A DNA stretch of 64,000 nucleotides from positions 23,746,001 to 23,810,000 of the forward strand of contig NC_065877.1 of the NCBI RefSeq assembly GCF_933775445.1, written 5' to 3'. Both the position numbers and the translations under genes were made by a program. This document shows, in pieces, positions 50,148 to 61,255 of the stretch. The stretch comes from Argentina anserina. Its lineage: Eukaryota > Streptophyta > Magnoliopsida > Rosales > Rosaceae. The notes under the pieces were generated by a model. It searched no databases. It was not told the origin of the DNA and was given only the letters and a program-made list of their open reading frames with translations. Within the stretch, counting starts at the first letter, position 1; every line of letters starts with the position of its first letter.

Positions 50148-50584
50148 CAAGGTTCTAAAAGATGGTAGGTTCTAATCGGGCGGAAATTTGGGGACTAACA
50201 CCTAGAAGACTAATGGGGACTAGACGGTTTTATATTTTTTTTCTTTTAATTTATAATACATAAAATTATATACATTAATAAATATTAGATGTATTATAAT
50301 ATATGAAATGATTAACAATAATGAGACAACAAATTCTTATAACTTAGAAGTTAGTAAACATAAACATATAAAAGCAAAGTGCATAATTGGCCGACCGCCT
50401 AAACGTCAATTAGGCAGACTAGTCGGTAGATTAGGTGAACCAATTGGTCAATTACGCGGATTAATCAGTCGATTTTCAGCATAATGCCTAGTTTCGGGGA
50501 CTGTGTCATAATCGGAACGGTGAGGCACCGCCTACCGCCTAAGTAGGGATTAATCTGCGCTAGGCGGGGTTTTTTAGAACCATG
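50148..50584. mobile_element. hAT-like MITE
   Basis: About 437 bp with terminal inverted repeats CAAGGTTCTAAAA and, from the other end, CATGGTTCTAAAAAA. The interior has CCGCCTA and TAGGCGG words in opposite orientations near both ends. Flanks TGTCAGCA and GTCATGCA look like a decayed 8-bp duplication. No ORF. Confidence 0.6.
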
Positions 50585-52051
50585 GTCATGCAGCACAACA
50601 GAAGCCATTAGCCATCACAGGAGTCATGCACATTGCAATTCCTCATCTAATTAGCTAGATCGACCTCCCATGAGACATGACCATCAATAGTACCATACAT
50701 GGGACATGTTCCTGTAAAAGCTCCCACACATGTAACTTATCTTGTATCCATGTTCATTTCACGTGCCACAAACATGGCAAAGATCAAGCCAGGTCGACTC
50801 GGGGTCAGGTTAAGATCGGATAATCATTATAAATGCCCCTCATTATATGGTGGACAACAATGAATGAAATGATTGTGGATTAGAACTTTCTTAATCGTTA
50901 TCTTGTATATCATGTACAGATAGGAGAAGATATGACATATGATGCTTTGCTACAGATATTTCCCTCTAGACTAGTCTATGCTACAGTACTTTCCAGGAAA
51001 GACCTTAAGTCTGCTACAGAAGTCAGAGAGCGTTAAATCCGTTGATGCTTTCGGTCGGTAACGACGTCGTACCTCATAATCCTAATTAAGTAAACGTTGT
51101 ATGTATAATGATGTAATCCCAAAAACTAACTCGGGCGATCGTTATCTTTTTTATTGTGAACAAATCATATATATTCTCTTAATTAACAATATTATTTAAT
51201 TATTGAATAATCATATTATCCTCTCAAATATTATGAAAGTCAATCTTCCAAGTTCATCTCTTTACACTGGCTGACTGATCCATAACCCAACATATTATCA
51301 TTTAGTTACGTATTAGTTAAAAACTGCATATAAGAATTCTGCTTCGAGTTCATGAGAACTGTGTGCGTGTGTGTCCAGATAAAGCTGTCATTTGTTTCGT
51401 CTGTATATTGTATATATGCATGGTTTCTTCAATCCTATTACCTAGAACAACTCAAATAACAGGAAATATATCAATACTATGTCCACATTACTTCTATATT
51501 CAATGATCAATGTATATATACTTCCTGCATAAGAAACACCGTACCGCACAGCTCCAATTTACAAGGCTTTGTTTTACGCATGCAGCCTTCGTTAATTAGT
51601 CTTATCTCTGTATACTAGCAAACGGCGGTTTACTTTTCGTGTTTTGTTTCCAAGCCAAATTTAGGAGGAAAAGATCATGATTGATTTCCGTCTTTCTGTA
51701 TACAGAGAACAGTTTCTGAAGAAAAAATCATGGCCTTGGTTTTTCAATCTTTTTTTAAAGAGCGAAATATTATTGTCCATGCTGCGACTTTGTCTCTTAG
51801 TAGGGTAAAGGCCAAGCCGCAATTTAAATCGAAACAAGGATTGGGCGGCAAATACTCTATAAGAGGGTTCCCAACGCAATAAAATACTCACTGTATTTTA
51901 TCTAGGGTTTTAATTTACAGCACTTACCATCCCCAACGAAATTAGGGTTTCCGTTTACCCGGGAGCTGATTAATTTTTTTAGAACAATCTTAGCCTCAAT
52001 CTTTCGGTATGTTGAATATGATCGATGGGAATATATATATATATATATATA
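50585..52051. other. Intergenic, no recognisable gene
   Basis: AT-rich. GC-richer stretches at 51770-51900 and near the (TA)n run at 52030-52051, with no motif recognised. Confidence 0.4.
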
Positions 52052-52449
52052 GTCACTATCCAGAGTGAAGCTTCACTCTGAAATTACAGAGTGAAGTTCC
52101 AATTTTGACACATTTTTCGGTCAAATGTTTTCACCATAAGCGATTCAATATTTAGGTATGTTATTCAAGATCATCTTTACAAAGTTTCATCTAATTCGGA
52201 CATCGTTAAGGTATTGAAATTAGATTAAATTAATGAATTAATTAAAACTGTTCAACGTGAACCGTTCGTGTAAATTTCAATTTCGAAAGCTTAAACCATT
52301 GTCAAATTAGATGAAATTTTGTTGAGATGATCTTAAATAGCATATCTAAATATTGAATCGCTTATGGTGAAAACATTTAACCGAAAAATGTGCTAAAATT
52401 GAAACTTCACTTTGTAATTTCATAGTGAAGTTTCACTATGGATAGGAAT
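52052..52449. mobile_element. TA-flanked foldback MITE, second copy
   Basis: About 398 bp, same family as 1032-1430 but inserted in the opposite orientation. Ends GTCACTATCCAGAGTG and, inverted, ATTCCTATCCATAGTG, inside (TA)n runs on both sides with TA flanking both borders. No ORF. Confidence 0.8.
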
Positions 52450-53272
52450 TATATATATATATATATATATATATATTCATTCTGAATTCGGAACTTACTA
52501 ATTTGAACTTGCATGATTAATTTATTACGTATAGGGCTGTTCCATCCCGGAAGCAACTCAAGCAAGATTCCCTTTACTTCAAGCTTGATTTGTTTGATGG
52601 CATCAGTTTCAGCAGACAGTGAACCTTTGTCTTAGCAGAAAGGGGATGACATTGAAAAAGTAAGGAGGATAGTGAAACAACGTACGATTTCCATAAAGAT
52701 TATGGCAATACCTTTAATTAATGGGGGTAAAAGATATACACAAAAAAAGTCCATCTTTTAGATAAACTCACCACTTCAAATTACACCCAAATTTATCTAT
52801 TAGGCTGATTTTTAATTTTTTTAAATTATCTTATTAACCTAGTAAACATAACCCCATTTTGCAATAATTTACTAACCATGCTACAAACCCAAAACCCAAA
52901 ACCAAAAACAACCCATATTACACGTGATTGAAGCTCTATTCCGAAACTCCTACATAAAAGATCATAATCATGATTCTGCATGATTGAAGCTCTGCGTTTC
53001 TTATCTCCTTCATTAGTCAACTCATATACTCAATACATGGGGTTTCAATTTCAATATCAGCAACTTTAATTCTCGATATCCGATGGTTTTTTTTCTTGGG
53101 TATAAATGGATAGCTCAATATGTCAAATAGTTTTATGCTTGTGTTATTTATGAAAGTTGTGTTGCGCCATTGGTTTATGTTATTTTTCCTTATTCCGGTA
53201 TGTAAAACTATCTACATGTTAGATAGTTCCTTGCATGTGGGTGCGTGTGAGGGGAGGTGTTTGTTCGGTGTT
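52450..53272. other. Intergenic, possible exon fragment
   Basis: At about 52537-52620, after an ATAG acceptor-like site, 28 codons are open (ending LFDGISFSRQ, then stop). No family recognised. The rest is AT-rich. Confidence 0.3.
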
Positions 53273-53291
53273 ATAGGAAGGAGCTACGTAT

Positions 53292-53369
<78 letters not shown>

Positions 53370-53680
53370 TGATATAGGAAGGAGTTGCCGGTTAGATAGA
53401 GAGTGTTGGTTCTTAAGGTTTAAATTTCAGGTTGGATAAAGTGTTCTACCGTTGTGATAGGATTTGCCTATGTGTGATAGGAAGGAGTTGCCTATTGCAT
53501 AAATAGTGTTGATTCTTGAGGTTTTAATTTGTAGTTGGGTTAGGGTGTTTTACCTATGTCATAGTATTTGCATGTGTGATAAGAAGGAGTTGCCTTTTAG
53601 GTAGTGTTGAGTTTTGAGGTTTTAATTTCTCTTTGGGTAGGGTGTTCTACCTATGTGATAGTATTTACCTGTGATATAAG
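53273..53680. repeat. Roughly 102-bp tandem repeat, four units, with an embedded microsatellite
   Basis: Units begin with ATAGGAAGGAG or ATAAGAAGGAG at 53273, 53374, 53477 and 53579. Units 2-4 share TTGCC, GTGTTG, GAGGTTTTAATTT, GGGT and GTGTTCTACC. In unit 1 the part after ATTAG is replaced by (AG)n(TG)n at 53293-53369. Confidence 0.8.
53293..53369. repeat. (AG)n(TG)n compound microsatellite
   Basis: About 24 AG repeats followed by about 14 TG repeats. Overlapping open frames (RERERE, CVCVCV) are translations of the repeat. Confidence 0.95.
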
Positions 53681-56370
53681 GTTTAAGTGATTGCGTGTAA
53701 TGTATAACATGCATGATTTATGTTTATGCTTACGTTTTTGGAAATTAGATACGATCAAGACATAAAACTATGCTTTTGTTTCTAACCTGACTATAATGAG
53801 TAACATCATTAAATAACGAGGTTGGAGGTAGGGGAAAACACTTTTATTGCTGTTAATCAAATGTAATGTAAACAGACATAAAAAATGCATCAACTTAAAA
53901 GGTTTTGTTTTGACTTTTTCATATAATTTACTCATTTTTCTCAAGCATATAACTCCTCTAGAGTAACACCTATAGTTTTCTTTTAAAAAAAACTTTCTAT
54001 TTTCCCAACTTTCCATAATTTTCAATAACTTGATTGAACCTATTAACTTGATTTAGGGAGATAATTTCTAGAGTTAATTTCCTTTTTTAATTGGAAGGAC
54101 AAAAATGTGAACTCGAATAAACAATCTGAATATATTCATAATAGAAAAAAACTCTATAAGGAAGTTTTGGGTGTAGATTAAAAAAGGAAAATGGTGTGGG
54201 TGTATTTGAAAAGGGGGCTTGAAAAATGAGTGTATCTCTAATTTTCTATTTTGTAGGGCATTACCTTTCAACAAAAAAATCTGGCTCTACTTTTATTATC
54301 TTTTACTCTCTTAAGCAAAAAATTTTGAATGCAAGAAATTATTTAATGTGTACAAGTGTACAACATTTTGCAAATGGTAAAGTGTAGACAGTTCTAGCTG
54401 CTCGAACATTGTTGCATTTTACCTTGAATATAAGTTGTCTCAAACTCATAGAATAATCAAAGTTAGGGTTTGGATTCCTTTGCATCTGTACAGTTGATAA
54501 ACTAGCAAGTAACCTGTTCCATCACAAAAAATAATTAAATGTGTCATTGTGATCATACAAAACATGTACAACCTCCCTTTCAAAAGCAAAAAAAAAACGT
54601 ACACCTTATGCTATCCTACAAGAGAAACCCGTGTACGATTTCCACTTAAGTAATTAACTTGATATATAGGGCTGGTCCGGCGTCCTAGTGATTGCGGTAA
54701 AATCAATCAAAAGGACAAATTAATTAACCAAGCAAAAAGAATATATTTGACTATAAAAAATTAAGTCAAATATTTTTCTATATCTAGGTTTAGACGAAGA
54801 CATTGATAAGTACATTTCGATGAAACAGAGTTACTTGAATGAACTATTCATGATGTAATTTTCAGTGTTGACTAGACATATATAGATGGCTAGCTAGGTG
54901 CAAGTCTTAGTTTTATCTAGCTGGGGCACTGTTTTTCTGTGTTACGTTATAAAAACTTGTTTAATTGATCGAGTTGAGTAGTATGCTAAGTTTGAGCTTG
55001 AATAATGTTCCTCGCCTTAATCGGTTATAAAAGTATAACTTACGGTTAAGTAAAACAAGAGAGAAGAAAGTTAGTTATTCTAGAACATTATAACAATTCA
55101 GGTTGTACCGAATCGATTTACCGGCCACCACACACATTATACAAAAAAAATTTCAACCACTATGATCAAAGTCCGAATTAAGCCTATACAGAAGTTGCAG
55201 AAAGAAGACGGTACCCCAGAGGTAAAATCTTTAACTTTCTGGAAAGCTAGCAGGTTTTACCATATATGAAGGATCCTAGGGAGTGTGAGAAGACACAAGG
55301 GTCTTTGCCAGTGAAGTCGATTCAATTGACATCACACATACAACAGACGTGCATGCACGGGGTCTAGCTAGTTGATCTGCAAAACTAGTGAACAAGATAA
55401 ATTAGATCATTAGAAACCTAAAATGCTTAGCCTCTTCGTTGTGATATAAAGCTGTCTTCCTAAATACTTGACATGATTAAAAGGATTTAGAGGTAAAGTC
55501 TGGTGACTTTGGCATACAAGCAAGCTATCTATATATAGGGTCGATTTGTAAGCTTCCTAGTTTCGGTTCTAGGTGCTTAAAAAAGGCATGTCTGGCCGAC
55601 TCGGGTGTCTGCTGCAATGAAATATGCAATTCACCAAAAAAGCTAGTTCTATTCGCTTGGACTAGTGCTCATCATCTTTGCATAGGTTCACATTGGCGTC
55701 GGATGACACACTTCACTCAAACCTGTAGTTATATTGCTTGGACTAGCACGGTGCTCATCATCTTTGCATAGGTTCATGAGAACAGAAAACATAACCAAAA
55801 AATAAATATATAAATAAAGATATCATTTCACTAATATGTGACAATACAAATCCCCCAAAAGTGAGAGGCAATTCAGCTGTTTAAGTACCAGTACACTTTT
55901 AGCTTCAAGCATGTGTTTAGGGAAGCTAACTTGGTTACATATGCCATTTGCGAATATGAGACATTCCTCTCCAGCCTGTTGGATTGAGGGAATTCCAAGA
56001 GAAGCATCTAACGCTCTGCTATTTGACATTGTTAACTCTGGTTGTCCCAGAGGTTTTAACCTCTAATAGATTTCCTATTTTGAAGTACCATTACACTTTT
56101 ATAGTTTCAGCTCTCTTATTAAAAAGCCTTGCATAATTAGTATCTACCCTAAGTTAAAGATGTATCGAACAAACTTATAGTTTACAATCATGAAACCAGA
56201 CCAACATAATCCTAGTATAGTTAAGTTTAAACTCCTGTTTAGAATAATTTGAGCTAATATAAAAAATCACTGTAATAATAATCAATATACTCAACTTGGC
56301 ACAAACTAGCAGAAACGCTCTCATAGTGTATTTATTTACAATAAAATAGTGGTAACATACGGAAATAATA
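53681..56370. other. Intergenic with one short duplication
   Basis: AT-rich. A near-direct duplication CTTGGACTAG, GTGCTCATCATC, TTTGCATAGGTTCA occurs at about 55657-55692 and 55737-55775. No gene recognised. Confidence 0.4.
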
Positions 56371-56578
56371 ACTCAACATAATGTTGCGGAGCATAATTAT
56401 TAATTGTACAACTTTCCCACTATATTGCCACCAAAAAATATATTTAATGATACTTAGTTTCACTCTATCACCTGAACTCAACATAATGTTGCCGAGCATA
56501 ATTATTAATTGTACAACTTTCCCACTATATTGCCACCAAAAATATATATTTAATGATACTTAGTTTCCCTCTATCACC
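56371..56578. repeat. 105-bp direct tandem duplication
   Basis: Two units starting ACTCAACATAATGTTG at 56371 and 56476, nearly identical throughout (a few substitutions and one A-run length change). The short ORF here spans the repeat. Confidence 0.85.
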
Positions 56579-57798
56579 GGGAGGCAGCGCCTGTTTGACA
56601 ATATAAGGAACTCATCACCAAAAAGATTGTTACTATTGTGAACTTGGGACCGACTCTCATTTACACCCGATGCTAATTCTACTAATTCAAGTCTCTACTA
56701 ATTTAAGCATTGCTTCTATGTCGATCATACTAGCTTTTAAAAGTAACTACGAGAATTCAAAAGTTAAGAAGATCGTGCATGCAAAGAGGATTATGGCGAT
56801 GATTGATTATAACTTCTCTAAATATAATATATAATGAAACCAGATTGGGTTTGTTAGTGTCGTCCTCGTATTCTCCTCTTCAAATAATTATTTGGCAATT
56901 ATTTTGAATTTTTAGCCCGTTGGACTGGTTATTTGGGAAAGTATTTAGCAGAGAAGATTTTCATTCATTATGGGAATAGAGGATATTCAAGAATCCAAAT
57001 CTGGGTTGATAAATGAATTGTTATCCTGATCAACTCAGGGGTTTTAATGACTTGATCAGCAAGAAAGAACAATTTGTGTTCTCTATATAAATGAGTCTTT
57101 AACACAAAATCACACACACAACTCAACCAAACTTTTGTGCAACCACAAAAACAAATCCTCCCAACGGAGCATCGCTACCGTGTACACCTTTACTGCATGT
57201 AGCACAAATCCGACTTACCTCGGCACAGATCAAGTCTATCGAGTCGCTATCTTAGCTTATAGCAAACTTAAAGTCTGCACTAGTCAGCAACAATCAGTAC
57301 AACGTCCCTGGAATCTTGATATTTAGTTCTGCTTATTCCCAAATGGTTTAACTAAGAACCGGCCATCTTACAGAGAGGTGGAAAAAAATCCTAGCAGTCA
57401 TCTACCGCAGGTCTTATTCGAACTTAGTTACAGGTTTAGTCAACACTTGCACTCAGTTGTTAGAGAAGAAGGAAGTACATGAGCGCATTCAACAAGCGGA
57501 AGCAAGTTGTACCTGACTCATAGGTATTGGCACGCCAACGTATACATAATCAAGAACGAGACAAACCGCAAGGATTCGCCGCCGCGTGCTAACTGTTCGC
57601 CGGAAGTGAAATTCCGAACCGAACAATTCCATTAACGGAAGAGGTTAATATTGGTTGTTCAAGGGTGAAGCTGTGCTAGCAGTCCGTCTGAGTGTCTAAC
57701 GACGACGTCTTAAGGACGCGTTGTGGAACAAGGCACGACCGCCATGACGTTAAGGTTCTTCCATACAGATTGGCTTTTGTTTTTGATGACCCTAGCTT
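56579..57798. other. Unassigned, possibly an LTR/leader of an unknown retroelement
   Basis: Around 56850-57130 the sequence starts like an LTR (TGTTAGTGTCG) and has a strong TATA (CTATATAAATGAG near 57080). It is followed by a GC-richer non-coding stretch up to about 57780. I see no primer-binding site or second LTR, so this is a guess. Confidence 0.25.
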
Positions 57799-57960
57799 GG
57801 GCGGAGCTACACTAGGGCCAAGAGTGGCCATGGCACCCCCCAAATCATTGTTCTCAATGTAAATCTTCTATATAACCTACTTTAAATGAGTTTAAGGAAA
57901 GAAGTAATCATATAGTGGCACCCTTAATTCATATATTGTGATTGGCTCCGGCCGCCACTG
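57799..57960. mobile_element. Short hAT-like MITE
   Basis: About 162 bp with ends GGGCGGAGC and, from the other side, CAGTGGCGGCCGGAGCC. Flanked by CTAGCTT on both sides (about 57792-57798 and 57961-57967), which fits a hAT duplication of about 8 bp with a damaged left TIR. Confidence 0.55.
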
Positions 57961-57967
57961 CTAGCTT

Positions 57968-59850
57968 TTCATATTATTATCTTCATTTCGCCTCCGTAAA
58001 CTTAATTCTTGAAACCGGTTGAGCTACAAATTTATAATTTGATCATATGGCTAGGACCTTTTTACTCCATGCATGGGTCTACCCGATCAAGGACATGTTT
58101 TAGCTTCAGCCATATAAAGAGTGTGTTTCTTCACTTTCTTGCGTACGTGACCCAAGGCCAAACACTAGAAATGGCCGGATTAGATTATAATTGGCTAGTA
58201 ATATTGATCAAGTGGGTGACAAAATAGCATAATATTTCATCATATTTTGAACCTTTGAGGCATAAACGAAATTTTAAATTTAGGACGGGGAAACGATATA
58301 TTGTATTCATATGACATAAATCTCAGAACATTGTAGCATATATTTCTTTGTTTCTTGTAGTGATTGGGGCATAGACATTCTGCAGAAGATAATTAAGATT
58401 CCTATGTATAGAAGCAGGCAATTATATATTTTAAGTTTCATATCGATATCTTCCCTTGTTCCTTCTCCAAGTTGAGTAGTGCAACTGTGCAACCATATTT
58501 TACTTGCTCGATCTTTTTTGGATTTCAAGCATTTGATCATTACAAGAAAACGATGAGTGATCTAAAATTCTAAATAGCGAATCATGCTCAACGGACAAAA
58601 GAATGAAATCGACATTTCCAAGGATAATGCAGATCGATATCTAATAAATAATGGATATAGATATATGAGAATATGACATAATGACAGACAAGAATGGCCA
58701 CAAGAGTTTGCAGTGCCCTAACCACACACATGCATATTCCAGAATTCCCATCTTTACTCATTTATCATCTGCTGTGTTTATCGCATTGTGCTCCCAAATG
58801 GACCCAATTAATAAAGCTGCGAATCGTACATTTGCTCAAAACTTTAGTTTACCCACGCAAATAAAAATTCTTACTGATAGAGTTCCGTCTTGGTTTACCA
58901 GTGTACGCTCTTAACTTATAGCTTTATCTTAGTGTCTGTGCATGAGTTCACCATTTATACTATGGATCTTTAATTAACTATGGAAGTTGTTTGCTTAATC
59001 ATTTAGTTAGAAAGACTAATTCTAGTTGTTGTATTGAAGGACGCAAAAACATATATGCATGCATCAATTTTCCTTAATTGCTTCGAAGAAATATATGATT
59101 CCACCTCTCAAATCTTGTTCTGCTTTCTGAAATCTTTCACAGTAGCCACAATTAATGCGCATATTTCGATCAAAGAATTTATGTTATTCACTGATCATAT
59201 ATGCCTTCTTCATGACCTAACTACAATCTCGAATAATCTTGTTTTGTTTGAGCGATGAATCTAGGGATAATATCTTATACAGAAGTAGTCGATCGCGACC
59301 GAAAGGGAGATGACAATAGAAAGCACAAAGAAACAAAGAGACACACTGAACATGCAATATATGAAATAATACGTTTTTATATTTATGCATAGAGATCTTC
59401 CTTGGACATATGCATGCCTTGTCCTCTTGTCAAGGAAAGCAATAGGACATGATATAACTGGTCACTGCTCCTATACCTCTTGGCTCTAATAAGTTCTTTG
59501 GCCGATTCATAAAGTGGTAAGAAGTGAATATATTGAAAAGTACAAGTGTAAGGTAGTGTAAGGGTTACTCATTTGTTTCAAGTGAAGTAATGCTTGGAAC
59601 AGTTTCTGTCAATTATGATCGAAAATGCTGAACAGAACCATTCTTGGAGCTGGCTCATTCTATTTCTCATCGTGCAGTACTATGTGTCGATGGTCTATGC
59701 TGTTTATTTCCTATATAACTTTCGTTGATGAGATCAACAGGGAATAAGGGAGAAATCAACTAACCTAATTTGGAAAATGTTTTACTTGACGATCTAACTT
59801 ATCCTGGATAAATAGACCGTCATTTCTCTTTAGAAATTAACTGCTAAAGT
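57968..59850. other. Intergenic, no recognisable gene
   Basis: AT-rich; the open frames at 58009-58227, 58681-58914 and 59034-59258 have no motif. I see no 5' LTR of the copia element here. Confidence 0.4.
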
Positions 59851-60178
59851 GTGGCCGGAAAACTGCTGACTGTTAGCATGATCAAACATCAGGAGGATAT
59901 TATTTGGTACCAACGTGAGAAGGAGCTTGAGCGAGTTCACCATTTCCTGAAAGGTCTTGATACTAAACATAACAATGCGAAAGGGGAATTGCTCCGCCAA
60001 ACCGAGCCACCTAGCTTAATTACAGCTTTCACATATATCCGTAAGGATGAATCTCAGCAGAACAGCCTTCATCAGACACAAGTTGAAGTTTCCAGCCTTA
60101 CTATTCGTGCTAGATCTTCAGCAGGCCACTTCATCTTCACTTCATCACCGAGGACCACCACCAGGCTTCGGGAATTAG
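59851..60178 (+). pseudogene. Copia Gag fragment
   Basis: Encodes the C-terminal part of a copia-type Gag: REKELERVHHFLKGLDTKHN is the typical UBN2-like segment preceding the zinc knuckle. The upstream part of Gag is not recognisable. The frame does not continue into the zinc knuckle (CX2CX4HX4C, about 60191-60232): a frame change lies between, and the knuckle frame has a TAG at 60176-60178. Non-functional as it stands. Confidence 0.75.
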
Positions 60179-61255
60179 CCCCGCCCTCCTTGCTCTTATT
60201 GTCAAGATACAAACCATGCTCGTGCAACCTGTTGGAAGTTGTATCCACCCCTTAGGCCCCAAAGGCCTAATTATCGTCCTAAAGCAAAAGCAGCTATTCA
60301 ACTGGTCCAGGAACCAGATATTTATGGTGTGGTTGGACACGATCATCATTCAGCAGGAGGAGTAACACCCACAACATCAATAGCTGGTCGTGGTAAGATT
60401 GGTATGGCTTTACATATTTCTCACTTTGGTGGTTTTGATACATGGATTATTGATTCTGGTGCGTCCGATCATATGCCTTATGACAAATCTTATTTTAGCA
60501 TATTATCTCCTCCACCAGTACCATATGTTACTAATGCTAATGGTGAAGCCTTCCCCGTATTAGGAAAAGGGTCCGTTCGTATTACTCCCACAATAGAGCT
60601 TCACAATGTGTTATATGTACCTGCTTTATCTCATCATTTGATATATGTCCCACAATTAAACACTGAAGCTAAGTGCTCTGTGACATTTTTTCCCATGTAT
60701 GTGATATTTCAGGATCTTCTCACCGGGGAGTTAATTGGTCGGGGGTATCTACGGGGCAGGTTGTTTCATCTGGATCAGACATATGCGGGGGAGAAACCAG
60801 GGGCACAGTCCCGGATCACTTTACTCTCCACTTCTGATAAGCTAAGTGAAGTTTGGTTATGGCATCGTCGCTTGGGGCATCCTCCATTTAGTGTTATGAA
60901 AAAATCCATGCCTACTTTGTTTATTGGTGTGGATGAGTCAGTTTTTCGTTGTAAAACATGTGTTTTGGGCAAGAGTCATCGGTCTACTTATTCCCCTAGT
61001 ACTTCTAATAAAAGTTTTATTCCTTTTGAATTAATTCATTCCGATGTTTGGGGACCCTCCCAAGAGTCTACTTTGTCGGGAATGCGGTATTATGTGTCAT
61101 TTATTGATGATAGCACACGTCTTTCATGGATTGTTCTTCTAAAAACCAAAAATGAGGTTTTTTCAGCTTTCCAAGCCTTCTATACCACTGTCCAAACACA
61201 ATATAATACCACAATTAAAATTCTTCGCTCAGATAATGGGGGGGGGAATATGTGA
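60179..61255 (+). pseudogene. Copia Pol, part 1: zinc knuckle, protease, integrase N-terminal part
   Basis: Open from 60179. Order: CCHC zinc knuckle (about 60191-60232), aspartic protease active site DSGASDH (from 60452), GAG-pre-integrase domain with the HHCC zinc site (WHRRLGHP and CKTC), and integrase core with the first Asp in IHSDVWGP and the second in LRSDNGG. The frame is lost in a run of nine G at 61238-61246 and stops at 61253-61255; the rest of integrase continues in another frame. Either a real inactivating slip or a sequencing error in a homopolymer. Confidence 0.88.

Noticed and set aside
53120..53439. Open frames with RERERE and CVCVCV
   Set aside because: Translation of the (AG)n(TG)n microsatellite.
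59871..59886. 5' LTR start of the copia element (TGTTAGCATGATCAAA)
   Set aside because: Only about 16-20 bases resemble the 3' LTR start and the similarity stops there; the position is within the Gag frame.
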